Shown: in pieces, positions 23,492-34,422 of the stretch
How positions within the stretch are numbered: position 1 is the stretch's first letter
How the letters are laid out: each line of letters opens with the position of its first letter
Source of the DNA: Darksidea phi
Lineage: Eukaryota; Ascomycota; Dothideomycetes; Pleosporales; Lentitheciaceae
Reading direction: 5' to 3'
Length of the DNA: 64,000 nt
Assembly (NCBI GenBank): GCA_030770425.1
Contig: JASJFT010000012.1
Location: forward strand, 415,768 to 479,767
Position numbers and translations under genes: made by a program
The notes under the pieces: model-generated
The model's database searches: none
Told to the model about the DNA's origin: nothing
What the model saw: the letters and a program-made list of their open reading frames with translations, nothing else

Positions 23492-24134
23492 ATGTTCTCA
23501 AGACGAGCGATACCATCAGTAGCCTCTCCCTACACTTCCTCTCAATTGAAGCGTCCGATCTAACACTGCCACAGGCCTTCCGCGCCGCAACCGGTGCAAC
23601 TCGCCCTCTCGCCTCCGCTACAGCTCCTCGCTTCCTCACCTCCACGCAAATCCGACTCCTCTCCGATGAAATGCGCTCAGCGATCGATAAGGCGGTAGCC
23701 TCAGCGCCGGTCGTTCTGTTCATGAAGGGCACGCCTGAGACGCCACAGTGCGGGTTCTCGAGGGCGAGTATACAGATTTTGGGCATGCAGGGCGTGGATC
23801 CGGAGAAGTTCACAGCATTCAATGTGCTCGAGGATCAAGACCTGCGGCAAGGTGCGTGAATACCCGACTTTGTGGGGCTCCGGACGGTTGCTTGCGTTAG
23901 TGGCGGCTGGGAAATGGGAATGGGTAGGATGAAATTGAGCGCTGGCTGACAGAAGTTATAGGCATCAAAGAGTACTCAGAATGGCCCACGATACCGCAAC
24001 TCTACGTCGAGAAGGAATTCATCGGCGGTTGCGACATTTTGATGACGATGCATCAGGATGGATCGTTAGCAAAGCTGCTAGAAGAGAAGAATGTTGTTGT
24101 AGCAACACCGGAGAGCGCCGAGCCACCAAAATAA
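23492..24134 (+). CDS. grx5: Mitochondrial monothiol glutaredoxin (Grx5 type)
   Basis: Three exons: 23492-23518, 23575-23851, 23962-24134, giving 158 residues. The first about 35 residues are rich in Arg, Ala and Ser with no acidic residue until Asp40, a good mitochondrial presequence. The active site is CGFS with Cys68, in [14 protein letters not shown]. The glutathione-binding [17 protein letters not shown] segment is intact. Known role: Grx5 carries a glutathione-ligated [2Fe-2S] cluster and passes it on from the ISU scaffold in mitochondrial iron-sulfur protein assembly. The first intron has a weaker donor (GTAGCC) but good branch and acceptor signals, and splicing removes an in-frame stop. 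Length fits the family. Confidence 0.93.
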
Positions 24135-24508
24135 GAGCTCGAGGAATTGAGTGATGATAAGGAAGGCTGCGACTGTAATACACCATATCTAAAAGAGGAA
24201 ACTGGGCCGTTGTAGCAACGGCGTTGTAAGACCGAGAGTGTATATATATTCGCGTAATGAAGGGACAGGTAAAATAACGGTGAGAGCTTCTGTGAGTATA
24301 CGACTCGTCACTAAATTCTAGCTGGGCACTTCTCATGGTTGTTGTAATCTCTCAAGAAGCTACGTAGCTGCCGTCGGAGCCGGAGTTTCTCTGAAGCTTT
24401 GTTTGTGGCCGCTCCTTCCTCGTTCAAATCCAGCTTTCTAACCCCACTTCAACCACCTCACCTCCCCTTCCCTCATTCCATATACTATTACACACATTCA
24501 AAATCACC
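24135..24508. other. Short intergenic region
   Basis: Contains the grx5 3' flank and, from about 24410, a C/T-rich tract that ends in CACC at the next ATG, typical of a fungal core promoter. Confidence 0.5.
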
Positions 24509-25624
24509 ATGGAGGTCAAACGCCCAGGCAGGGTCCAGAGATCCACCCGCGTCGCAGCGGCGAAGGAAGCCCCCTACGCACCCACCGTTCCTCGCAAGAA
24601 ATCCGTCTCCGCTGCCACTGTCTTCAAGAAGCCTACACTAGCGACTAGGAAGAAGGTGCAAATCGCGCCAAAGAAGACAGTCAATCTATCTCATCTGGCG
24701 GCTAGCTCATCATTGGTGCAGGAGCCTCGGAGCGGCAGCGCACGATCGAGTTCGCAAAGCCCGCACAAGGGAGGCCATGGCAAGAAGTCAGATATGCATC
24801 CGCTCGTTGTAGCTTTCAAGGGTGGATCGTTCTTCAACCCACCACTGAGGAATGTTGAGCTGACTGCATATGAAGACAGTGCCAACGCCTACCGTGCGCA
24901 CCTTTACCAGACTACCACCGCCAAACTGGATGCAACCTTTGACACTCTCGTAGCCCAACTCCACGACTGCAACTTCGCCACCATTTCCTCGCCCCTCAAC
25001 ACCTCCAACCCGAACACGTCCTCCATAGAGTTGACGATCAGCGCAAAGTACGAACGCGCGACCGAGAAAGTGTTCAGATCCATCGGCGACTATACCGTTA
25101 CGAATCACGGCTCCAACAACGATGGAAGTGTCACGACTGTACGACGTGTCTCGCTCAAAGAGAAAATCGCCGCCTTCGATGCCAGCTACGTGAAGGAGGT
25201 CGAAGAGATCAAGGCCCTTGAAGCGCAATGGGAGAACATCGTCGGCGAGATCTACAGAATAGGTGCAGCATGCCTGGGTGACGCTGCAATGAGCTCCTTG
25301 CTCCTCGAAACCGAAACGTGCTCTCCATCATCACCGCTCCTCGTCCCAGAGCAAGCAAGCGGCACAGGTGCTCCTAAGAAGCGCGTCACCTTTCAAAATC
25401 CGCATCGCGAGTATCCAAACTTCCTCTACGGACCCTCGATGTTCAGGAACCATCCCATCGCCGAGCTGCCTGCATTTCCAGAGGAAGGAGTCAAGGGACT
25501 AGAAGATGCAGTGGGCAAGCTAGGCACGAAGCAGATTGAGGAGCTGAAGAGAATCGAGGTAGAGCAGTCATGGTGGTGGAATAGGAAGTGTGAGCAGATT
25601 GCGCAGACGCTAAAGGCTGACTGA
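24509..25624 (+). CDS. Conserved-looking protein of unknown function
   Basis: Single-exon frame of 371 residues starting at an ATG with a good context (CACCATGG). The first about 100 residues are strongly basic and disordered (many Lys/Arg, Ser, Pro; PRKKSVSAATVFKK), suggesting nuclear location or DNA/RNA contact. A middle part (about 105-260) is mixed and helical (VSLKEKIAAFDASYVKEVEE). A KKRVTFQNPHREYPNFLYGP segment comes at about 290-310. The C-terminus has a helix with IEELKRIEVEQSWWWNRKCE. The basic arm plus coiled helices would suit a chromosome- or kinetochore-associated protein, but this is speculation and I do not recognise the family. The next gene converges on it. Confidence 0.75.
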   Translation: MEVKRPGRVQRSTRVAAAKEAPYAPTVPRKKSVSAATVFKKPTLATRKKVQIAPKKTVNLSHLAASSSLVQEPRSGSARSSSQSPHKGGHGKKSDMHPLVVAFKGGSFFNPPLRNVELTAYEDSANAYRAHLYQTTTAKLDATFDTLVAQLHDCNFATISSPLNTSNPNTSSIELTISAKYERATEKVFRSIGDYTVTNHGSNNDGSVTTVRRVSLKEKIAAFDASYVKEVEEIKALEAQWENIVGEIYRIGAACLGDAAMSSLLLETETCSPSSPLLVPEQASGTGAPKKRVTFQNPHREYPNFLYGPSMFRNHPIAELPAFPEEGVKGLEDAVGKLGTKQIEELKRIEVEQSWWWNRKCEQIAQTLKAD

Positions 25625-26034
25625 GTGTGTGGGGTTGTAGTATGGTGCAGCTAAGCGTGTTGTACCGTGGGTGGCGGGATGAAGGTGATATGGAGCGGAG
25701 GATGTCGATGGATCTTTTGGCAATGTAGCGTTGAAGATGCATCCCCAGCAAATGCGGCGTTTGAAGGGAATATATGAGACACGCGTATTTCGAAATGGCG
25801 ATTACGGTATCACTTTTAAAAGCGTTAAATATCGTACTGTACACTTCAGTCCTGGAGAATCTATTGAACATGTATATAGTACATGGAGCGGACCTAGAAA
25901 GTACAGGTATTATCCACACAAAAGGAAAATTTATGGTCTAGTCGGTCTAGTCGATCTAATAGGATATCACGCTTGTACTCCCAAAATGCACATGCCCCTT
26001 CCTCTTCCCACCCCTCAAATTCTTCCCTTCCCAT
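25625..26034. other. Convergent intergenic region
   Basis: About 410 bp between the unknown gene and ccp1, which point at each other. Only 3' flanks are expected, and nothing else is seen. Confidence 0.5.
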
Positions 26035-27226
26035 CTAATCAAACGAGCTCTTAAACACCCACCGCTGCTCCTCGCCGGTAGTAAACGGTACGCCAAGTTC
26101 AAAAAGCGTAACAACCGCCTCGGAAAAGTCCTTGAAGAAGGCCTCATTATCATCTGCGTACTTTTGCGCATACTGCCTAAAGCTCTTATCCTTGATGATC
26201 TCCATGTCGGTGGGCAGCATCATGAGGGATTTCGTCTTGACGTCTTCGTACTGCTTGGGGCCGTTCCACTTCTTCCACGACCACTTCTCCTCGAGAAGCA
26301 GCTTGTAGTAGTCGTTGGTCAGCGTGGTCGGACTGAATGTCCATGGGCCGTCGAAGCCGGAGCGATCCGCGTGGCAGCGGCCGAGCGCGTGGGCGCCGGA
26401 TAGAGCGACCATTTCTTTGTCGCCGAAGCCCATGCGGCCGAAGATGGCGCGGATGTGGCTTGCGCCTTTGCTCGCGTCTGGGAGGCGGCCGTCGGGCGTG
26501 CAGAAGGAGACGTCGCGGTCGGAGCGGCCGGGGCGGTAGGGCACTTTGGGCCCTTGCATTTCTTGGATGGCGCAGACGCCGGCCAGAATCCATAGATCCG
26601 AGTAGGATATCCAGGGGAAGTGGGCTTTTACGGGTTCGAGGAAGTCGCGCGCGGCTTTGAGACCGGCGTTGGCGCCGTGGTCGCCTTCGGGGGCGAAGCG
26701 CATGGTTGCACCGTTGGAGCCGCCTGTATTGGTTTCTTTGTCGTATCTGTCGCCTTGGTTAGCATCCTCAATTGCATGTATGGATGGTGGGTATTGGGGT
26801 TACGTACGTCCCGGAAGCATGCCATGCCAGCCGTAGCAATACCGGTCCATAGCTTCCATCGTCATAGTCATCTTTCTCCTCCAGAAGTTTCGCAATATGA
26901 TCGTACACCTTCTGGTAGTCCTCGAACTTTGGTATAAACACGCCCTTCGCCTTGGTCTCCTTGCCAAACCACTCCGGCTTCATGGTGTAGAGGCCGTAGC
27001 CGGTGGCAATGGCGACCAGAGCGCCAGCGCCCCAGAGCATGCCCGCCGGATTCCCCTCATATTTGTCTGGTTGCGAGTCTTGCTGCGAAGCGTAGCTGCG
27101 GCGTTGGTATTGCGGGCGGAAGGCTTGTTGGGGGGCGACGAAGCGGGCGCTGCGGGAAGTGGTGCGGAAGGTGGGTGTGGACGCGGTGCGCAGAGCGCGA
27201 GTAAGGGTTCGAGAGGCGGATGCCAT
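26035..27226 (-). CDS. ccp1: Mitochondrial cytochrome c peroxidase
   Basis: Two exons on the minus strand, 27226-26808 and 26746-26035, giving 376 residues. The ATG at 27226 opens an Arg/Ser/Thr-rich presequence ([16 protein letters not shown]), followed by a hydrophobic sorting segment, [20 protein letters not shown], as in yeast Ccp1, which is released into the intermembrane space. The class I haem peroxidase residues are present: distal RLAWHASGT with Arg132, Trp135 and His136; proximal His259 in [12 protein letters not shown]; the radical-forming Trp at 275 in DGPWTFSP, 16 residues after the His as in yeast; and the Asp at about 320 in LPTD. Known reaction: H2O2 is reduced to water by ferrocytochrome c. 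The intron restores [17 protein letters not shown]. Very secure. Confidence 0.96.
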
Positions 27227-28317
27227 CGCTGTTGTGGTAGTGGTGGTACGGTAACTTGCTGTATAGTGTTTATCTCTTTTCAAGCTCAAGTCCAAGCTCC
27301 AAACAATCGTATCTCTCTTCTACAGCTCTCAGTCAACGACTCTCGAGTGGCGTAGGTAGTCAATTAGATGAAGAATCAAAGAGCACGACGCCGTGACGGC
27401 AACGCAGCTTTAAAAGAAACCGATATGCCACGTGCGGCAACCTTATCCCCCGTCGAAGAAAAAGATCACTTTTAAACCCAGCACGTTATCAAAGTGGACC
27501 CTGACACCAGCGCGCCAACCAATCACCAACGCGCCCTGGCCCGCAGCTTCTAGAACACACTGGCTCATCTAATCCGCCGCGTGCTTGCAAATGCCCCTGT
27601 TGCCATTCCCCGGGCCGAAAAGCTTTGTTTTGGAAGACTAAACAAGCTGATCCCGACGTCATTCGTAATTTTCAAGGCGTGTAGGACTGAAGCAATATTC
27701 AAATGTTTGGAGACGAGCCCGAAAGGTACGCAGTCTCCGTCATCCCAGTCCCCTGGGCTGCGATTCGCCGACGGAGAGGCTGGATCGACGGGGCTGCAGA
27801 AGTGCGAAAGAGGGGTAATTTCGAGGCTCTGGTGGTTAGCAAGCCCCCATCGGGAAAAGTGTCTAGAATGCGCGATGATGGTGTAAGTGCAACCGTCTTG
27901 CTGACAGGTTGTTACTCCATCGGCTTCGCGGCTTGTTGCGGCATCTGCCGGTCACGCAATAGAGAGGGTAACGTTGCCGGAAGTGCCAGCTACTTACGTA
28001 TTGAACGTCACCACGGCTATGTATGAGCCTAGCACGTAGGTGAAATAGCATTTTGTTAATAGAAATCATGTCGTATATGTATTCGTAAGGAATACCGTTC
28101 GATCTATGTGCTCCCGTGACACTTCACAACTGCATTACCCCCAAAACGCCGGCTTTTATGCCTATCAATGCAAAAACCAGAAAGTCCATTGGAAAAGAAA
28201 AAGGGCCGAAAAGGAGAGAGAATTCCGTATTCCATGCGGTGAAAACCAAAACTTAATTTACGCATCGAAAGTAATACCGAAGCCAAACATGCTTATGCAG
28301 AAGTATATCCGTCAGGA
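27227..28317. other. Intergenic, ccp1 promoter side
   Basis: Over 1 kb with no supported gene. Open frames at 27581-28069 are short and featureless. The 27230-27450 part is the likely ccp1 promoter and leader. Confidence 0.5.
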
Positions 28318-29604
28318 CTAATAGCGAAAATCCGTACTCGGCGTCGAATTCTCAGATGCTGGATATATCGGCAAAGGGGGAGATAGTCCATCTTTGGCTC
28401 TTAGGTCCGCCACCTCCTTCTCGAGCTTCGGCTTCAGTTGGAGCCACGATGCATTGGTGGGGTTCTTGGGAATAAGAATGGCACGGCGATAGGACGGACA
28501 GGACTCCACTTCTCGCATGCTCATGGGTGGGGACAGCTGACCCGCCTTCCAGATGAAAAATGTCTTGCGTGCCTGCTTCTTCTCGGTGTACTTGAAAGAC
28601 CTGGAGTGTCGGGTCGCCTCTTCCCAAAGCTCCATGTTGCGTGCAAACTCGTGTCGCTCCTCGACGATTTTGAGTTTGGCGGCGATCCAATCTGCTATCT
28701 CGGCTGGGTTTAAGACGGAGACCCTCTTGCTCTCCTCGATGAACCCGGCAACCAGCTTTGTGACATCAGATAACAGGTAGACAGTTTTGAGGGAGGGGGT
28801 CGTCGTTGGTCCAACTCCGCCATAGTTGCCCCAGGAGTCGACGATGCCGGATGGAAGGCACTTTTGGAGGAAGGAGAGGTCCTCGCCGTTTTCGTCCGTG
28901 AACAGTGCCAGAGCATCATGCTCCTTGATCGTCTTCGACTGCAAACAGGCCTTGCACCACCGGCGGAGGAACGCCCAGTACGTCTTGCGCGTTGACTGTG
29001 CCTTGCAGCTCATGCAGCCGTGGCCATGGCGTAGGTCGGCATACTGGAACTCAGACAGTTCCGAAGGCGGATCGGGGAGATCGTCGCCGTAGTGGTACGT
29101 CCTGCTGTGCTTCCAAAGCGTGGGATAGTCTCTCAAGAAGCGATAACACGACGAGATCTTGGTACGCAGCTCGAGCAGTTGCGCCGGATGGGAAAACGAC
29201 AGGATGGCATGCCAACAGTCCATGTCGACGCTTTTGGACAAGATCCTCCCCTTCCGCAGCTTGGTCGGCTTGAACACGTGCGGCTTTGGGGCTTTAGCGG
29301 GCCGGCTGGTGGAAACGGCAAGACTAGAAGTCCCATACCCTGGAATGCCAATGGGTGCAGCAAGTCCTTTGGACTGCAGATCGTCAGCATCCTCGTCTCC
29401 ACGTTTCCGCTTCCCATCCAGGCCCTCGGTTCCGGGGATCCTCGCGAGGCGCACCCGTTGCGACTTTATCTCCTTCTCTCTCCTCAATGCCCGCTTCCCA
29501 CCCGGCTTACGGCAGTTTATCACCGTGCCATAAGCCTGGGGCGGCGGTCCGTTCGATGGACTCTGTCTATTAACTCTGAAGATGACATTCTTCGAATTAA
29601 CCAT
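28318..29604 (-). CDS. F-box-like protein with paired CxxC motifs
   Basis: A single exon of 428 residues with a true ATG at 29604. The first 120 residues are basic and disordered. An F-box-like helix bundle is at about 128-172 (MDCWHAILSFSHPAQLLELR, then LRDYPTLWKHS). Two CxxC pairs follow: Cys197/Cys200 (GCMSC) and Cys217/Cys220 (WCKACL), a likely zinc site. The rest is helical and ends in a Pro/Ser-rich tail. F-box proteins usually present substrates to SCF (Skp1-Cullin-F-box) ubiquitin ligases, and fungal genomes hold many such uncharacterised copies. The substrate is unknown. The gene is divergent from the MFS gene to the right, over about 1 kb. Confidence 0.7.
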   Translation of the reverse strand: MVNSKNVIFRVNRQSPSNGPPPQAYGTVINCRKPGGKRALRREKEIKSQRVRLARIPGTEGLDGKRKRGDEDADDLQSKGLAAPIGIPGYGTSSLAVSTSRPAKAPKPHVFKPTKLRKGRILSKSVDMDCWHAILSFSHPAQLLELRTKISSCYRFLRDYPTLWKHSRTYHYGDDLPDPPSELSEFQYADLRHGHGCMSCKAQSTRKTYWAFLRRWCKACLQSKTIKEHDALALFTDENGEDLSFLQKCLPSGIVDSWGNYGGVGPTTTPSLKTVYLLSDVTKLVAGFIEESKRVSVLNPAEIADWIAAKLKIVEERHEFARNMELWEEATRHSRSFKYTEKKQARKTFFIWKAGQLSPPMSMREVESCPSYRRAILIPKNPTNASWLQLKPKLEKEVADLRAKDGLSPPLPIYPASENSTPSTDFRY

Positions 29605-30650
29605 AGCTGGTCAGCAGGCCAGCCGCTGGAGGACCAACGGGCGAGACACACGAGAAAGCGCTTCCGAAGACTTTGTCGATGTAATCATAAGGCCAGCGAG
29701 AGTAGCAAAGGATATAGGGGGGGTGCGAAGAGGCTGGTGGAGAAGGGCTCAGTGTCGGAACGTTGAGATTCGGTTTTGAGAAGGAGCTTGGCACGGGCTG
29801 GCTTGCTACCTAATACGCGGAGCCATGCATCAGTGACGTCTCCCGGCTTATACGTCGGAGCTAGGCATGTGCACATCAGCCTGTGGGTTGATTGAGGTTA
29901 TCCGCAGGTTATATGCACCGGAAAGACTGGACATGCCGTCCTGTTGTAGCATTGCACATGGTTGCCTTCTAATTACTTAAGCGTGCGCTGCCCCACCTCG
30001 TCCGTCGATCATCCCGGGTTCGTCGCCTCCACAGAAATATCTGCGACGACATCGTCAGGGGTTTGTGTTTGGAGGGTGAAGGTTCGTCGGATGCTCTGGA
30101 TGCCGTCAAACGTGCGCGTACACCCTTCAACCGGGATGCACAACTGACAATAACAATGCGAACCTTGGACGGGGCTACCAGCTTGTCAGCCTGCTCGCCA
30201 TCCGACTTACCAACCCTTACCTTCTCATCCGACAACACAACCCATTATCCGTTGTTGTCCTGGCGAAAGGATCAATAAACTCCAACACCCAGAACCCCCA
30301 GTGGTTATCCTCGTGATGCCATGGTTGGTGCGGCGATCGCAGGCCTCTCTAGGCGGCCCGAAGTAGCGACACAGTCAGCGGCGCCTTACTGAAAGCGACA
30401 TGACCATGGCAAGGGGATGCGGGGACACATTTGTTTGCCATCCGGTCGGCTATTGGCTGAGGCTGGCGGTAAAGCGGTGGAGATCATCTTAGAAACTTCT
30501 GCGCAACGCCAAATATTCTCGCTCGATATTCATCACTTTGCGGCGTTAAGGTGGTGCCGTTTGTCGTCGTGCCCGACTTTACAGTTGTGCAAGACCTACG
30601 TTTGGTCTGTCTAACACTACGTGCTTATTTCATAGGCAACGTGAGTCGCC
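29605..30650. promoter_or_regulatory. Shared upstream region of divergent F-box-like and MFS genes
   Basis: No gene is supported in this 1,046-bp divergent interval. It should contain both promoters. I could not identify specific operators with confidence. Confidence 0.4.
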
Positions 30651-32312
30651 ATGGTCTCGAGGAAAGAGAGTACGTCAAATTACGGAGACCTGTACTTTCG
30701 ATATTGCTAATCACACACAGAGGATGCCCCGGAGTCCGACGTACCCCACGTCCCACCGTACGAAGCCAACTACGATGAGGTTCCCGACATGATCGCGTGC
30801 CCCACGCATACTACAGAGTCAAAGCTCGTCACCAGAATTGACCTCCATGTTATCCCCTTCCTGTGCATCATGTACCTGTTGGCCTTTCTAGACCGTGTGA
30901 ACATCGCCAATGCCAATGTCTTCGGTCTCTCCACGGAATTGGGCATCGCAAACGGCAATAAGTACAACAATGCTTTAGTCATTTTCTTCGTGCCCTATGT
31001 TCTGTTCGAGATTCCGTCGAATATCTTGTTGAAGAAGTTTAAGCCGAGAGTGTGGCTTTCGATTTGCATGTTTGGGTTTGGTCTTGGTGAGTTGCCCATG
31101 TTCAGATCAGCCTTCTACCTTCAAGCGATTGCAAATACTGCAGTTCTTGCGGAATATGTATCTTGATGTGAAGGCAAATTCCGTGGTTAGAGCAGAGGCT
31201 AACCCCTCCCAGTGACAATGTTGCAAGGCTTCGTCCAAAACTACTCCGGCCTCTTGACAACCCGCTTCTTCCTCGGCTTCTTCGAAACCGGAATGTTCCC
31301 CGGCGCCTTCTACCTCATAGGAATGTGGTACCGCCGTCACGAAGCCCAAAAACGCTACACCTTCTTCTTCAGCAGCACCACGCTCGCCGGTGCCTTTGGC
31401 GGGCTGCTCGCCAGCGCAATCGGCAAGATGGACGGCATGCGCGGATACCGCGGATGGCGCTGGATCTTCATCCTCGAAGGACTTTTGACCATCATCGTGT
31501 CGTTTTTCTTCTTCTTCCTACTACCCAACTTTCCCGAGGAAGCCAAGTGGCTGAGCGAGGACGAGAGAAGCTTTGTAAAGGCGCGCCTCCAACTCGACCA
31601 AGGAAAATCGGCTCGCGAACGCCCCGTTAAACCCGCCGATGTTCTCCGCGCCCTCAAGGACCCCAAGATAATAGTCGGCGGCATTATGTACTTTGGGCTG
31701 GTCGTCACAGCATACGGTTACGCTTATTTCAGTCCTGGCATCATCCAAAGCTATGGCTACTCTCCCATTCAGACACAATTACACTCCGTTCCGCCATGGG
31801 CTGTGGCGTTCGGGTTTGCAATGATAGTAGCATGGTTCTCGGACCGCTTGAAGCACCGCTTCCTCTTCGCCATCTTCCCCATATGTGTCTGCATGTCCGG
31901 CTTCGCCATCCTACTCGCCATCCACAATCACCGCGACGTCCAATACGCAGCGCTCTTCCTCGTCGCCATGGGCGCCTACACCGCTATGCCCGTCATCGTA
32001 TGTTGGTTCAACATGAACCTTGGCGGGCACCACCGCCGCGCTATCGGGTCTGCGTGGCAAATCGGCTTCGGCAATATCGGCGGCATCGTCGCTGTGTATG
32101 CGTTTTTGAAAAAGGATGCGCCGAGGTATATACCCGGATATGCTATTTCTCTGTCGTTTGTGGTGCTTAGTGCATTGAGTTGTTTGACGTATTTTGTTAT
32201 GTGTCGGTGGGCGAATCGGAGGAGGGATCAGGCTGTCAGGGATGTGGGCTTGACTGAGGATGAGAAGACGGAGTTGGGGGATTTGAGTCCAGATTATAGG
32301 TATTTACTTTGA
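30651..32312 (+). CDS. MFS transporter, allantoate-permease (Dal5-like) type
   Basis: Three exons: 30651-30669 (19 nt), 30721-31086, 31213-32312, giving 494 residues. The N-terminal arm reaches KLVTRIDLHVIPFLCIMYLL, the first helix of the anion:cation symporter group of the major facilitator superfamily, followed by the LAFLDRVNIANA loop typical of Dal5/Tna1/vitamin-transporter relatives. RFFLGFFETGMFPGAFYLIG and the FPEEAKWLSEDER linker are also characteristic. About twelve hydrophobic helices can be counted. Known relatives import allantoate, nicotinate, pantothenate or other organic anions by proton symport at the plasma membrane; the substrate here cannot be read from sequence. Splicing joins FGFGL to VTMLQGFVQNYSG. 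Confidence 0.92.
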
Positions 32313-32727
32313 GGTAGTAGTAAAGACGTGAGGGAGGAAACATTTTACGTGACACAAGGGACAACAGTGTAAAACTCTCTTTCGAACTTTGTGGCGTTGG
32401 CTTTTTTTATGTCGCCTGTCAATGTTCGAAACATTACCTCATCGGCCTCTCACGATCGATAGTACTGTGTACAAAGTCCTATTTTGTTTCGTGCGGAGCT
32501 TACAAGAGAGACTCTTACTATGAAGATCCAATCCAAACCAATATATATCTAAAGACTACTAGTACGAATGGTATATTCCTATACATGCTATAATTGAATA
32601 GTTGACGTCGAAAAGTACTACCAATTCAACCGTCCGTCACGTGCACGTCGGGTGGTGGAGCAGGGGGGCCAGTCGACACTGGCTCCATCTAACACTAGAG
32701 TTCCGTGTATCAGAATCAGAGATTTTC
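32313..32727. other. Intergenic, MFS 3' flank
   Basis: AT-richer flank with no supported feature. Confidence 0.45.
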
Positions 32728-33192
32728 TCATATGATCATGTGATCAAACCGTGCGATGTTTACCTGTGGGTCTCGGTCGAGGCACCGACGTTGGATCATA
32801 TCTGTAGGAATAACATCATGAAGCTTTCTCAATGGCTTTTTGAATTGCTGCGGCACGATAGGGTGGCAGCGCGCCTGTACGTGTAACCAAATCCTACCCA
32901 TGAAGTTTTGAAGCAACAAGGCGCTCGGAATACTGTAGCGGCCCCATACATCTTCGTCAGATGCCTTCCCCAACTCTGGCCATCCTCGCTGACCTTTTAG
33001 TCTTCCCAGGTGCAAGAAATTGCACCTTAACCTCGACCTCGGTAGCGGTAATCTCCTCCATCCTATGACTGTACAAAGCGTCGCACTCTGATCTGGAAGC
33101 TCAGCGGATTCGAGAGAAGGGCAATACATAAACGCAACATGGGCGAACAGCTCAACCTTGAGCTTGTTCTTCTGACGCTTGCTGCTGGTCAT
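32728..33192 (-). CDS. Possible small protein, unknown
   Basis: An open frame of about 154 residues from an ATG at 33192 (MTSSKRQKNKLKVELFAHV). Its composition is plausible for a protein, and it ends in LRKLHDVIPTDMIQRRCLDR and a short tail. No domain is recognised and no introns are needed. It lies just downstream of, and on the same strand as, the gene ending at 33237. It could be a real small gene, a fragment of one, or chance. Confidence 0.3.
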   Translation of the reverse strand: MTSSKRQKNKLKVELFAHVAFMYCPSLESAELPDQSATLCTVIGWRRLPLPRSRLRCNFLHLGRLKGQRGWPELGKASDEDVWGRYSIPSALLLQNFMGRIWLHVQARCHPIVPQQFKKPLRKLHDVIPTDMIQRRCLDRDPQVNIARFDHMII

Positions 33193-33236
33193 GGTAGCGG
33201 TTCCCAGATATTCTCTGCATGACCTTAGATGCCCGC

Positions 33237-34088
33237 TCAAGTCACACTCGGAGCTGTCGTAACACTGGCCGCCTCTCCGTTATCCCCATCCCTCCAAAAC
33301 TCCTTACTCTCACTCTCCACACCCTTCATCGCCCGTGCAACCTCCTCAAGCTTATTAACAACCTCCAACACTCCCCTATTAACCTTTTCAAAATACCGAT
33401 CATTCGCCTCCCGCCTCTTTCGACTAAGTTCAATATCTTTGTCCGTCTCCTCTTCTAGCTTACTACTCTCAAACGCGTCTCCGTACCCGGGCCCGGCGAC
33501 AGGCGAGCTGACGTCTATACTTTCGATGTGGTCGCCAGCTAGAAGGTCCGCCGCATCAGTTCCAATAGCACTTTTCTGCTCCTCAGACGATTGCCCCGAC
33601 TCCTCGGCCTCAGACCTTGCCCACGCCTTTGCAAGGTCAATTTGTGCTTTCCGCAGCTCCTCCAATGCTTTTGAATGCTCATCGCCAAATACTGTCATGC
33701 CCGGGCCCTTGATTGCGCTCAACTCGACCTCCTCCAGCGTATTTTGCATCTCGGCCCATATTGCTTCTACGCGTGACGAGGCTTCGGCATCGGCGGCGGC
33801 GCTTTGCTGCTTTTGGCGGCGGACGAAGGGCGCAGACGAGTTAGTGGAGGTCGGACTTAGGGGGTTGTCGTCGTGATGGGTGGTTGTTGTGGGTGGGAGT
33901 GGGCGCTTTGCGGGGTCCTGCGCGAGCAGGGAGCGTTGGCGGTTCAGCGGCGCGCGGGTTGCCTTATCGGGAGACCCGCCTGGAACGTTGAGGGAGGTCG
34001 CGGAGGCATTGTGAGACGGAGGGCCGACAAAGAGCGCGGGAGCGGGTAGGCGGTTTGAAGCCGTTTTAGCGGTCTTGTTTGATGACAT
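33237..34088 (-). CDS. Coiled-coil-like protein of unknown function
   Basis: A single exon of 283 residues from the ATG at 34088; the further upstream frame starts at TTG. The first about 110 residues are disordered (Pro/Thr/Ser/Ala). Residues about 115-175 form an amphipathic helix (VEAIWAEMQNTLEEVELSAI, then KALEELRKAQIDLAKAWARS). After an acidic spacer there is a second long helix with ELSRKRREANDRYFEKVNRG and VLEVVNKLEEVARAMKGVES. No membrane helix is seen. I take it to be an uncharacterised structural protein. The gene is divergent from RPS23. Confidence 0.7.
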   Translation of the reverse strand: MSSNKTAKTASNRLPAPALFVGPPSHNASATSLNVPGGSPDKATRAPLNRQRSLLAQDPAKRPLPPTTTTHHDDNPLSPTSTNSSAPFVRRQKQQSAAADAEASSRVEAIWAEMQNTLEEVELSAIKGPGMTVFGDEHSKALEELRKAQIDLAKAWARSEAEESGQSSEEQKSAIGTDAADLLAGDHIESIDVSSPVAGPGYGDAFESSKLEEETDKDIELSRKRREANDRYFEKVNRGVLEVVNKLEEVARAMKGVESESKEFWRDGDNGEAASVTTAPSVT

Positions 34089-34422
34089 CGGTACGGATGG
34101 TGTTAGTTTTAGATGTTGCTTTGCTTTTGAATAGGGTACGCGGCGGACGAAGGTAAGTACATTTACCAAAAGGTACCGTAGAGCACCATTGTCCTAAGAG
34201 GCGGCGGGTTGAATGCCATTAAGGACCTGTCGGCTGGTGACGGCGTGGGTTTGGTGATGAGATCCGATAAGATAAGATGGACGTGCATTGCGAGCCAACC
34301 TATATTTGGTCTAGCTTTAGCGACCGCCAAGCTCCCACACAGATTTCAGCGCTTCAACTTCGACCTCCTCTTCAGTCGCCCTACGAACATCCACCCACAC
34401 ATCTATCGACCACACCGCGAAG

